A stretch of 64,000 nucleotides of DNA from the NCBI RefSeq assembly GCF_015477805.1, contig NZ_JADLQL010000005.1:372001-436000 (forward strand), written 5' to 3'. The notes beneath the pieces were generated by a model, which ran no database searches, was not told the origin of the DNA, and saw only the letters and a program-made list of their open reading frames with translations. This DNA comes from Nocardia flavorosea (GTDB lineage Bacteria; Actinomycetota; Actinomycetes; Mycobacteriales; Mycobacteriaceae). A program made the translations under genes and the position numbers. Positions 33,876-40,876 of the stretch are shown piece after piece. Every line of letters starts with the position of its first letter. Positions within the stretch are counted from its first letter, which is position 1.

Positions 33876-35512
33876 TTGTACGCCCCGTCCAATAGGTCTT
33901 CCGCAATCTTCCATCGTTCGTTGGTCATATTGATGTAGTTCTGCCCCGCAGGCCCCACTTTGCCCATCTCGTTGTACTCTTCCAAGAATTTCTCGGCGTT
34001 ATAAGACAACGCAAGATATTCATTGTGGGAATATCTCTCAACGATGTTATCGTCTACGTCTTCGGCAGACGCGGGTTCAAGCCTGGCCAGGTTGAACGCC
34101 AAGGCCTTTATTGCCAAAGAATCGTCCGTCGCGATCTGCTGCCAAGATACCCCAGCGAACTCCTCTGGATAAATTTCCTTCAGCTTGTTGAAGGTGTCCT
34201 CCTTCATATTCGCAAGCCCCAGCGACGTTCCGACACCGTCATCGACGAGCTTGCGAGGAGCATTCGCCAGTTGGCGGAAAGCATCGTACGGATCACTAAT
34301 GGTTTCCTCTATCCAACTGTCCGACCGCAGGGCACCTTCGTTGTACAGGACGGTGAGAACCAGGCGTGGATCGACACCGGTCTTATTGCCGTACTCGACT
34401 GCATCCTGCATCCAGGCTTTGACTCGGTCGTCGGCGTCGCCGAAGTCTTGTTGCCCCTCGGGCTTGGGCGTACATCTCACCGGGCCGGAGTTCCAGGTGG
34501 CGCGATTGGCGAGCTCGTCAATCGGCGACTGGGCGATTTCTTCCAGCTTGGCCTGGATCGTGGGCAGAGCATCAGTATCGGGGAAATGCGGCTGCGCGGT
34601 CACGGCGTAGAGGTCATGACCGGACACCGCGCCCGCGAGAGTCGCCGCGCCCGTGCGGACCGATTCGGTGGATACCTCGCCGGAGCATGCGATCAATACC
34701 GCGGCGTCGTGTATCGACGCCGCGGCCGCCGCATCGGAGAATGCGCCGGGCACTGTGCCCGACAGGCAGGATCGAAAATCTGCCAGCCCGGTTTCGAAGC
34801 CTCGCACTGCTGTCGCGAAACCCTTGGCGGCGGCACCGACAGCATTCGCTCCGTCTCGCAGAATTGTAAGATCGTCGAGGATATCGGGCGCTTCCGGAGT
34901 CCGAACCGGGCCGAAGGTTCCGATCAGATTCTGTAACCGGCTGCCGCCGCCGGAACAGGCATTGTGGTCGGCGAATGCCTGCCACGCGGCGGCGGCTCTG
35001 CCGAGAGCCGCGGTATCGCCTTCGGGGATCTGGGTATTGTTCTGCCTCAGCTCGGTGATGAGCTGATCCGCAAGCGCGGCCGGTTGAGCCGTGAGTCCGC
35101 GGTCGTGTGTCGTATACGGGGCGGGCTGCGCATCCGGTATCCCGACACGGGCAGCGTCCATCTTCTGCCCCACGCGCGGGGGCGGCATCGCCGGTTGCGG
35201 GCCCCTGTTCGGGTTGCGGTCGGCGTCGTAATTCGCCACAGCCCAGTTGTATCCGGCAAGATTCAACATATCGCTGAACGTGAGCAGTGCGTTTCCGTAC
35301 GAGACGAGGGTCGCGATCATATGGTCGGCGACCCTCCGGTATTCACTGTTCCAGTTGCCGGCCACATGGTCGTTGCCACCCATGCCGTAGGTATCGGCCA
35401 ACTGGGGAACAAGAACCTGCGCGACCGCATTGTCGATGGTGCCGTACTCGGTTAGAAGTTCTCGCGCACACATGTAGTAGATCTCGGGGTCCACCAGAAT
35501 GGGCGGTGCCAT
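33866..35512 (-). CDS. ESX-type secreted toxin with C-terminal lysozyme-like domain
   Basis: A 548-residue protein. Residues 1-110 are helical and WXG/LXG-like (YYMCARELLTEYGTIDNAVA, LLTFSDMLNLAGYNWAVANY), followed by a proline-rich joint and a long helical middle. Residues 365-480 look like a lysozyme/transglycosylase fold: VDPRLVLTVLYNEGALRS with E392 as the candidate acid, then GTSLGLANMKEDTF, the S-G-(L/I) signature, then helices. The protein has two C-terminal cysteines. The start (MAPPILVDPE) is preceded by the WXG gene 34 bases upstream. Family placement is by pattern; peptidoglycan hydrolysis is inferred. Confidence 0.7.
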   Translation of the reverse strand: MAPPILVDPEIYYMCARELLTEYGTIDNAVAQVLVPQLADTYGMGGNDHVAGNWNSEYRRVADHMIATLVSYGNALLTFSDMLNLAGYNWAVANYDADRNPNRGPQPAMPPPRVGQKMDAARVGIPDAQPAPYTTHDRGLTAQPAALADQLITELRQNNTQIPEGDTAALGRAAAAWQAFADHNACSGGGSRLQNLIGTFGPVRTPEAPDILDDLTILRDGANAVGAAAKGFATAVRGFETGLADFRSCLSGTVPGAFSDAAAAASIHDAAVLIACSGEVSTESVRTGAATLAGAVSGHDLYAVTAQPHFPDTDALPTIQAKLEEIAQSPIDELANRATWNSGPVRCTPKPEGQQDFGDADDRVKAWMQDAVEYGNKTGVDPRLVLTVLYNEGALRSDSWIEETISDPYDAFRQLANAPRKLVDDGVGTSLGLANMKEDTFNKLKEIYPEEFAGVSWQQIATDDSLAIKALAFNLARLEPASAEDVDDNIVERYSHNEYLALSYNAEKFLEEYNEMGKVGPAGQNYINMTNERWKIAEDLLDGAYKCC

Positions 35513-35546
35513 GGATAGTTGCCTTCGAGCGTTAGTCGGGCCGGAT

Positions 35547-35843
35547 TCAGCGGCGGCGGAAGATTCCCGCATTTGCCGTGGCAGCATTCGTGTAGCTCGT
35601 ATGCGCCGCTGCCGCGGATTTTTCGAGGTCTGTGACGCTATCCCGGATGTCCTGAACTTCCTTGCTCCAGTCCCGATGGGCATCGTTGAACGCTGTGGCG
35701 GCGAGACCCGACCAGGACGGGTCCATTCCGCGAATATGCGATTCCAGGCCGGTCAGGCAATCTTCCAGAAAGCCCTGGTATCCGCGCAAACGTGCGGTGA
35801 GGTCCTCCAGTGCGGCCGGGTCGACACCGAATTCACCGGTCAT
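35547..35843 (-). CDS. WXG100-like ESX protein
   Basis: A 98-residue helical hairpin protein with W-S-G at the turn (MDPSWSGLAATAFNDAHRDW). It is probably a type VII secretion substrate or targeting factor. It lies 29 bases downstream of another WXG-like gene and directly above the toxin gene, the standard order for ESX toxin loci. The YxxxD/E export tail is not obvious. Confidence 0.8.
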   Translation of the reverse strand: MTGEFGVDPAALEDLTARLRGYQGFLEDCLTGLESHIRGMDPSWSGLAATAFNDAHRDWSKEVQDIRDSVTDLEKSAAAAHTSYTNAATANAGIFRRR

Positions 35844-35872
35844 CGTGTACTCCTCGAGTCGAGCGTCGGTGG

Positions 35873-36193
35873 TTACAAATTCAGACTGGATACCGCTGCG
35901 GCGGTGGAACCGTCGGTCTGGACATAGTTGTCGGCCGTGATCCCGAGTTTCTCCGCCAGCTCGAACAACTCGTTCCACACGACCTCGGAACTGTCGTGCA
36001 GCTCGGCCCAGGCCGCACGGTAGGAATCGGCTGCCGTCCCGGTCCACGAGCTCAGGAGCGTTGTCACGTCCAGATCGAGTGTCGATGCACCCGAACGAAG
36101 TTCGGTCGCAATCCGATAAGCGATGCGGCCGATGTTCCTGACATCCTCAGGAACTACAGATAGCTCCCCTTCCACCAATGCCGCTACCCCCAT
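35873..36193 (-). CDS. WXG100-like ESX protein
   Basis: A 106-residue protein with two helices around SWTG (TLLSSWTGTAADSYRAAWAEL) near residue 50. It likely pairs with the next protein as a heterodimer or as the toxin's chaperone. It is the first clear gene of the toxin series. The secretion apparatus itself is not in this window. Confidence 0.8.
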   Translation of the reverse strand: MGVAALVEGELSVVPEDVRNIGRIAYRIATELRSGASTLDLDVTTLLSSWTGTAADSYRAAWAELHDSSEVVWNELFELAEKLGITADNYVQTDGSTAAAVSSLNL

Positions 36194-36341
36194 CGATCAC
36201 TCTCAGCCGTCCAGCGAGGCCGTTGCCGGCCGCCGCGGATTAGGGACATCATACCGGTCCAAGTCATCTGGATGACCGCACGGCGAGTCCGTTCCTCCGG
36301 AACCGGTCATGAAGCGCCATAGAGCTTTCCGCCATAGACGG

Positions 36342-36491
36342 CTACCACTTGCCCTGCAGGTATTTCCCGACCACATATTCAAGGCCGGCAACCTCGGGGT
36401 CATGACGGGGCGCAGGTCCGGTACCTCTCCGGCTCGGCGCGCTGAACCTCGCCTTCTGCAGGATGGCGATCGCGTCATCGACCGGCCACAA
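36342..36491 (-). other. Possible small ORF or gene fragment upstream of the WXG genes
   Basis: A frame with a TTG start encodes 49 residues including DDAIAILQKARFSAPS and EVAGLEYVVGKYLQGKW, which look protein-like but match nothing I know. It could be the tail of a lost gene. The stretch 36194-36498 shows no better candidate. Confidence 0.3.
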
Positions 36492-36498
36492 CCGTCGG

Positions 36499-36670
36499 CT
36501 ACCGTTGCCGATTTCTGGTCAGTTTCTCTTCACCGGGCACGAGATCCAGAGCCGCACAATGCGTCGGGACCGCTTGGCGGAAATGACGGTGGTCGAGCGT
36601 CGCTACTCGCTTGGTCCCGAGTCGTTCGGCAACCGCAAGGACGGACAGCGGGCAGGCCTGTATCACAATA
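36499..36670 (-). pseudogene. C-terminal remnant of a PIN (VapC) toxin
   Basis: The minus strand encodes about 55 residues with LSVLAVAERLGTKRVATLDH and RHFRQAV, the last third of a PIN nuclease including the (T)LDxRHF motif. The first two thirds, with the catalytic aspartates, are missing; the fragment starts directly after the antitoxin gene. The toxin is certainly inactive. Confidence 0.7.
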
Positions 36671-36673
36671 CGA

Positions 36674-36919
36674 TCACGAACGTCCGCCGAGGTCACGCCA
36701 CAGCACTTCCTGAGACGACGATGCGAAATCGGGCTCGGCCTCGACGGTGCCGGCGAAGGAGAGGTGGCGCGCAGTCTCGCCGGCGACGTCGTGTTCCGGG
36801 ATCGGCTCGCCATGACTGGCTACCAGCGGGAGGACGACCGGGCGGAGATCCCGCTGTTCGTCCTCGCTCAGCAGACCGACGAGGTCACGCAGAGTCATAT
36901 GATCGAAGGCCGCCGTCAT
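36674..36919 (-). CDS. Antitoxin of a broken PIN toxin-antitoxin pair
   Basis: An 81-residue acidic protein resembling VapB-type partners: MTLRDLVGLLSEDEQRDLRP, then ARHLSFAGTVEAEPDFASSSQEVL, the segment that wraps the toxin. The toxin gene that should follow is only a 3' fragment. A start at MTLRDL (36898) is possible. Kept open although its target is dead. Confidence 0.6.
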   Translation of the reverse strand: MTAAFDHMTLRDLVGLLSEDEQRDLRPVVLPLVASHGEPIPEHDVAGETARHLSFAGTVEAEPDFASSSQEVLWRDLGGRS

Positions 36920-36974
36920 GATCCCCAGAATATCTGCAACGCCTGCCCACGGCTGTTTCTCAGCGGACACACAC

Positions 36975-37022
36975 AAGTCCACCCGCTCGGTGATCGCGTC
37001 TACGATCGCCGAGCGGGTGGAC
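36975..37022. terminator. Long hairpin downstream of glnA1
   Basis: Arms of 21 bases (starting AGTCCACCCGCTCGG) pair with one G-T wobble around a six-base loop. It is 70 bases past the glnA1 stop and between that gene and the antitoxin gene. Probably a terminator shielding the accessory region from glnA1 transcription; no U-run is seen. Confidence 0.6.
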
Positions 37023-37091
37023 TCGCAACCTTCTACTGCGTACCTACTGCGGGCCGCAAGCCCGAAGCAGGGCGGGAACCGCAGATCCGGA

Positions 37092-38528
37092 TCACACGTC
37101 GAAGTAGAGTTCGAACTCGTACGGGTGCGGGCGGAGGTTCACCGGGGCGATTTCGTTTTCGCGCTTGAGGGTGATCCAGGTTTCGATCAGGTCCTCGGTG
37201 AAGACATTGCCTTCGGTGAGGTACTCGTGGTCGGCCTCGAGGCGGTCGATCACCGAGGACAGGCTGGTGGGGGCCTGCGGGATGTTCTTGGCCTCCTCCG
37301 GGGGGAGCTCGTAGAGGTCCTTGTCGACCGGGGCCAGCGGTTCGATCTTCTTCTTGATGCCGTCCAGGCCGGCCATCAGCATGGCGGCGAAGGCCAGGTA
37401 CGGGTTGCCCGAGGCGTCCGGGGCGCGGAACTCGATGCGCTTGGCCTTCGGGTTGTTACCGGTGACCGGGATGCGGACCGCGGCGGAGCGGTTGCGCTGC
37501 GAGTACACCAGGTTGATCGGGGCCTCGTAGCCGGGGACCAGGCGGTGGTAGGAGTTCACGGTGGGGTTGGTGAACGCCAGCAGCGACGGGGCGTGGTGCA
37601 GGATGCCGCCGATGTAGTGGCGGGCCAGGTCCGACAGTCCGGCGTAGCCGGCCTCGTCGTGGAACAGCGGCTTGCCGTCCTTCCACAGCGACTGGTGGGC
37701 GTGCATACCCGAGCCGTTGTCGCCGAAGAGCGGCTTCGGCATGAAGGTGACGGTTTTGCCCTCGGCCCAGGCGGTGTTCTTGACGATGTACTTGAACAGC
37801 TGCAGATCGTCGGCCGCGGCCAGCATGGTGTTGAACTTGTAGTTGATCTCGGCCTGCCCGGCGGTGCCTACCTCATGGTGGCCGCGCTCCAGCTCGAAAC
37901 CGGCGTTCTGCAGGTTCGTGGAGATCTTGTCGCGCAGGTCGACGTAGTGGTCGTAGGGGGCCACCGGGAAGTAGCCGCCCTTGTTGCGGACCTTGTAGCC
38001 GCGGTTGGGGCTGCCGTCCGGGTTGACCTTCGAACCGGTGTTCCAGGAACCGGAGATGGATTCGACCTCGTAGAAGGCGCCGTTCATCTGCGAGTCGTAG
38101 CGGACCGAATCGAAGATGTAGAACTCGGCCTCGGCACCGAAGAAGGCGGTATCGGCGATACCGGTGGAGCGCAGGTACTCCTCGGCCTTGCGGGCGATAT
38201 TGCGTGGGTCGCGGGAGTAGGCCTCACGGGTGAAGGGGTCGTGCACGAAGAAGTTCATGTTGAGCGTCTTCGCCGCCCGGAACGGGTCGAGCTGCGCGGT
38301 GCTGTAGTCGGGCAGCAGCAGCATGTCGGACTCGTCGATGGACTGGAATCCCCGCACCGAGGAGCCGTCGAACGCGAGGCCCTCTTCGGCGAGGTCGGCG
38401 GTGAACGCCTTCGCCGGGATGGAGAAGTGCTGCTGCACACCGGGCAGATCGCTGAAACGGATATCGACGTATTCGACATCCTGATCCGCCATGTACTTGA
38501 TGACCTCGTCGGCCGTGCTGAACGTCAC
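37092..38528 (-). CDS. glnA1: Glutamine synthetase type I, GlnA1
   Basis: A 478-residue GS I-beta enzyme making glutamine from glutamate, ammonia and ATP; active as a dodecamer. MTFSTADEVIKYMADQDVEYVDIRF and VQQHFSIPAKAF are very close to mycobacterial GlnA1. The adenylylation tyrosine is Y406 in DLYELPPEEAKNIPQ, the target of GlnE encoded at 48386-51397. A complete GlnR box lies 74 bases upstream, so transcription responds to nitrogen supply as well. Confidence 0.97.
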   Translation of the reverse strand: MTFSTADEVIKYMADQDVEYVDIRFSDLPGVQQHFSIPAKAFTADLAEEGLAFDGSSVRGFQSIDESDMLLLPDYSTAQLDPFRAAKTLNMNFFVHDPFTREAYSRDPRNIARKAEEYLRSTGIADTAFFGAEAEFYIFDSVRYDSQMNGAFYEVESISGSWNTGSKVNPDGSPNRGYKVRNKGGYFPVAPYDHYVDLRDKISTNLQNAGFELERGHHEVGTAGQAEINYKFNTMLAAADDLQLFKYIVKNTAWAEGKTVTFMPKPLFGDNGSGMHAHQSLWKDGKPLFHDEAGYAGLSDLARHYIGGILHHAPSLLAFTNPTVNSYHRLVPGYEAPINLVYSQRNRSAAVRIPVTGNNPKAKRIEFRAPDASGNPYLAFAAMLMAGLDGIKKKIEPLAPVDKDLYELPPEEAKNIPQAPTSLSSVIDRLEADHEYLTEGNVFTEDLIETWITLKRENEIAPVNLRPHPYEFELYFDV

Positions 38529-38601
38529 TTAGCTCTCCTAACGGATAGATCCCAGCCAGTATCGAGTGCGGGGCGTCGCGATCCGACGGTATGGACAGGG
38601 T

Positions 38602-38639
38602 GTTTCCCGGCCGTCAAGGGTTTGTTTCGCCGGTGTTAC
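38602..38639 (-). promoter_or_regulatory. GlnR box upstream of glnA1
   Basis: On the minus strand four half-sites are evenly spaced by six bases: GTAAC, GAAAC, TTGAC, GAAAC. This equals the actinobacterial GlnR consensus gTnAC-n6-GaAAC repeated twice. It lies 74-111 bases above the glnA1 ATG, where GlnR acts. Confidence 0.85.
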
Positions 38640-38659
38640 ACGTGCCGCACGGCACGTGT
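38638..38659. promoter_or_regulatory. 22-bp inverted repeat touching the GlnR box
   Basis: ACACGTGCC-GCAC-GGCACGTGT is a perfect dyad with nine-base arms that overlaps the outer edge of the GlnR box by two bases. It may bind a second regulator, or serve the divergent RDD gene 130 bases away. Confidence 0.45.
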
Positions 38660-38787
38660 CGTCGGCCACGTCACGGACATTACCGCGCGCCGGGCCACCG
38701 AGACAGCCACGACCCTGCAGGTGGGCAGGGCTTTGTGCACGGTGACCGCCCGATATGCCGGAAACCGCGACGCCTATCCTGGGGTTC

Positions 38788-39318
38788 ATGGCACGTGTCA
38801 CCGGATCCTGGCTCACCGGCCCCACCGACAAACCGGGCGATCCGGAACCGAGCGAATACGCGGGTGAACATATCGGACTGCCCCGCACCGGCGCGGGATC
38901 GCTGGTGGGGATGGCCCGCCGGATCGCGGCGATGGTTGTGGACTGGGTGATCGCGATGGGTGTCGCCGCGCTCATCGTGCGCCCCGATCCCGATCGGATC
39001 ATCGCCGAGGCCGAACTGCCGGCCGGGGTCGCGGCACCGACGCCGTTCGAGGCTGTGGCCGGGGCGTTGAGCACGCCGACGTGGATGGTCTGGATGGTGA
39101 TCGGGCTGGTGGCGGTCGCGCTGTTCGGTTTCACGCCGGGTCAGTATTTCCTGCGGTTGCGGGTGATCCGGGTCGACGCCCCGGTGCGGGTCGGTTTCCT
39201 CCGCGCGCTGGGCCGGCAGGTCCTGCTGACCTTCGTGGTCCCGGCGCTGTTCACCGACGGCGACGGACGCGGAATGCACGACCGTGCAACCGGCACCGCG
39301 GTGGTCCGCACGCGCTGA
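38788..39318 (+). CDS. RDD family membrane protein
   Basis: A 176-residue protein with an RDD domain: an Arg in GMARRIAAMVVDWVIAMG, Asp in the same helix, then FGFTPGQYFLRLRVIRVDA and a third helix, closing with DGDGRGMHDRATGTAVV. RDD proteins next to glnA1 are conserved in mycobacteria (the Rv2219A position). Function is not established. Divergent from glnA1. Confidence 0.9.
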   Translation: MARVTGSWLTGPTDKPGDPEPSEYAGEHIGLPRTGAGSLVGMARRIAAMVVDWVIAMGVAALIVRPDPDRIIAEAELPAGVAAPTPFEAVAGALSTPTWMVWMVIGLVAVALFGFTPGQYFLRLRVIRVDAPVRVGFLRALGRQVLLTFVVPALFTDGDGRGMHDRATGTAVVRTR

Positions 39319-39355
39319 CCGAGTCGCGGGCACCCCGCGGCCATAGGATTGCCCG

Positions 39356-39724
39356 GTGTCTCTGAATCCGGCTCTGCTGGGCCTGCGGTTCCTGCTGGAG
39401 CTGTCTGCCTTCGCATCGTTTGCGATCTCGGGCTGGCGGCTGACCGACAGCCCGGCCCGCTGGCTGCTCGTGGTGTTGCTGCCAGTGGTCGCCGCTGCCG
39501 CGTGGGGTGTGTTCGCGGTTCCGGACGATCCGAGCCGCTCGGGTGCGGCACCGGTCGCCGTTCCCGGGCCGGTGCGGCTGATCGTCGAGTTCGCGGTGTT
39601 CTGGGGCGGGGCGGCCGCGCTGTGGTTCGCCGGACTGCCCCAGCTCGCATTGATCTCCGCGGCGATCCTGCTGGCCTACCACCTCATCGCCTACGACCGA
39701 TTGCTCTGGCTGGTGCAGCACTGA
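39356..39724 (+). CDS. DUF2568 (YrdB-like) membrane protein
   Basis: A 122-residue protein with four predicted helices: ALLGLRFLLELSAFASFAISGW, LLVVLLPVVAAAAWGVFAVP, IVEFAVFWGGAAALWFAG, and LISAAILLAYHLIAY. This matches the YrdB/DUF2568 layout. The GTG start is 37 bases after the RDD stop, so they are probably cotranscribed. Confidence 0.8.
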   Translation: MSLNPALLGLRFLLELSAFASFAISGWRLTDSPARWLLVVLLPVVAAAAWGVFAVPDDPSRSGAAPVAVPGPVRLIVEFAVFWGGAAALWFAGLPQLALISAAILLAYHLIAYDRLLWLVQH

Positions 39725-39759
39725 GCCCGCGCCGCCGCAGGCGGCGCCAAAAATACAGC

Positions 39760-40494
39760 TCAGCGGCGGCGGATAGTGCGCTGCATACCGCGCATCTTGG
39801 CGTTCGTCGGCATCGGGCCCTTCGGCATCGCCGGGCCGCCGCGGGCGCTGAGCGCGCTGAGCCGGCCTTCGATCTGATCGATCCGCTTGGTGTCGATATT
39901 GCGGGGCAACTTGGTGAGGTAGCGCTGCAGTTCCTTCAGCGGAACCTGACCTTCCTCGTTACCGACCATCACGTCGTAGATGGGGGTGTCGCCGACGAGC
40001 CGGGCGGTGCGCTTCTTCTCCTGGGCGAGCAGCGAACGCAGCCGCTGAGGCGAGCCCTCGCCCACGAAGATCACACCGGGTAGCCCGATCACCCGGTGTA
40101 CTGCGTCGAGCTGGGTGGTGGCGGCGACACCGTTGCTGACCCGCCATTTGCCCTGCAGGTTGTCCAGCACCCAGGCCGCGGCCCCGGCCTGGCCCTCGGC
40201 CTTGCCGTAGACGGTTTTCTGCACGCGCCGGCCGAAGATGATGAAAGCGAACAGCACACCCAGCAGCAGGCCCAGGGGCAGCAGGAACCACTGCACATCG
40301 AACAGGAAACCGATCCCGAACAGCACCAGCGTGGTGAGCACCACGGCGCCGATCATCAGCGGCAGCAGGAGTTTGTCTTCTTTGCGCTGCATCTGGAACG
40401 CCTGCCAGATCTGCTGACGACGTTCCTTCGACTGTGCTTTGCGCGCCGCTTTCGCCGCGGCCTTCGCCTCTTTGTCGGGCTTGCCTGCTGCCAT
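39760..40494 (-). CDS. DUF4191 membrane protein
   Basis: A 244-residue protein: lysine/alanine-rich N-terminus (AAGKPDKEAKAAAKAARKAQ), two membrane helices (residues 50-95), then a soluble domain with GKAEGQAGAAAWVLDNLQG and VIGLPGVIFVGEGSPQRLRSLL. It is the Rv2219 position of mycobacteria, where lipA and lipB come next; here lipA is absent and an M20 peptidase gene follows instead. Confidence 0.9.
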   Translation of the reverse strand: MAAGKPDKEAKAAAKAARKAQSKERRQQIWQAFQMQRKEDKLLLPLMIGAVVLTTLVLFGIGFLFDVQWFLLPLGLLLGVLFAFIIFGRRVQKTVYGKAEGQAGAAAWVLDNLQGKWRVSNGVAATTQLDAVHRVIGLPGVIFVGEGSPQRLRSLLAQEKKRTARLVGDTPIYDVMVGNEEGQVPLKELQRYLTKLPRNIDTKRIDQIEGRLSALSARGGPAMPKGPMPTNAKMRGMQRTIRRR

Positions 40495-40808
40495 GACCCC
40501 CACAATAATGCCCGCGGCAGGGCTGCCGGTCAGGGGACGGGAAAGCATCCACACCGGTCTCGCCGCCTGCACCCGTCACCCGGCCGGCAGCAGCGTTCGA
40601 GCCCCCACGAGAGTCGGCGAGTCACGGGCCGCCGCGCCGGTATCGTCGGCCGCTACGATGCACTGGCCTGCAATAACCTGGGCGCAGCGACTCGTGCGCG
40701 CCGAGTCTTCCTCGATGACCCGCCCACTACGGGGCGACACGAGAGACGTGCAGTTACCGCGGCGCGGGATCATCGGCGCGATCCGATTCCGGTACATCTC
40801 GGTAGCGC

Positions 40809-40862
40809 CGGGACTCCGGGACTCCGGGACTCCGGGACTCCGGGACTCCGGGACTCCGGGAC
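40809..40862. repeat. 8-bp microsatellite upstream of the M20 peptidase gene
   Basis: Six complete copies and one partial copy of CGGGACTC in perfect tandem, ending 15 bases before the start codon. Eight is not a multiple of three, and the tract is within the promoter/leader zone, so slippage would change spacing. Confidence 0.85.
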
Positions 40863-40876
40863 GGGACAATACAGGG

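Noticed and set aside
36203..36478. 91-residue minus-strand gene upstream of the WXG genes
   Set aside because: Composition is Arg/Pro-rich with no domain; another frame in the same place looks more protein-like.
36918..38867. 649-codon open frame opposite glnA1
   Set aside because: It is the antisense of glnA1 and exists only because of GC-rich third positions.
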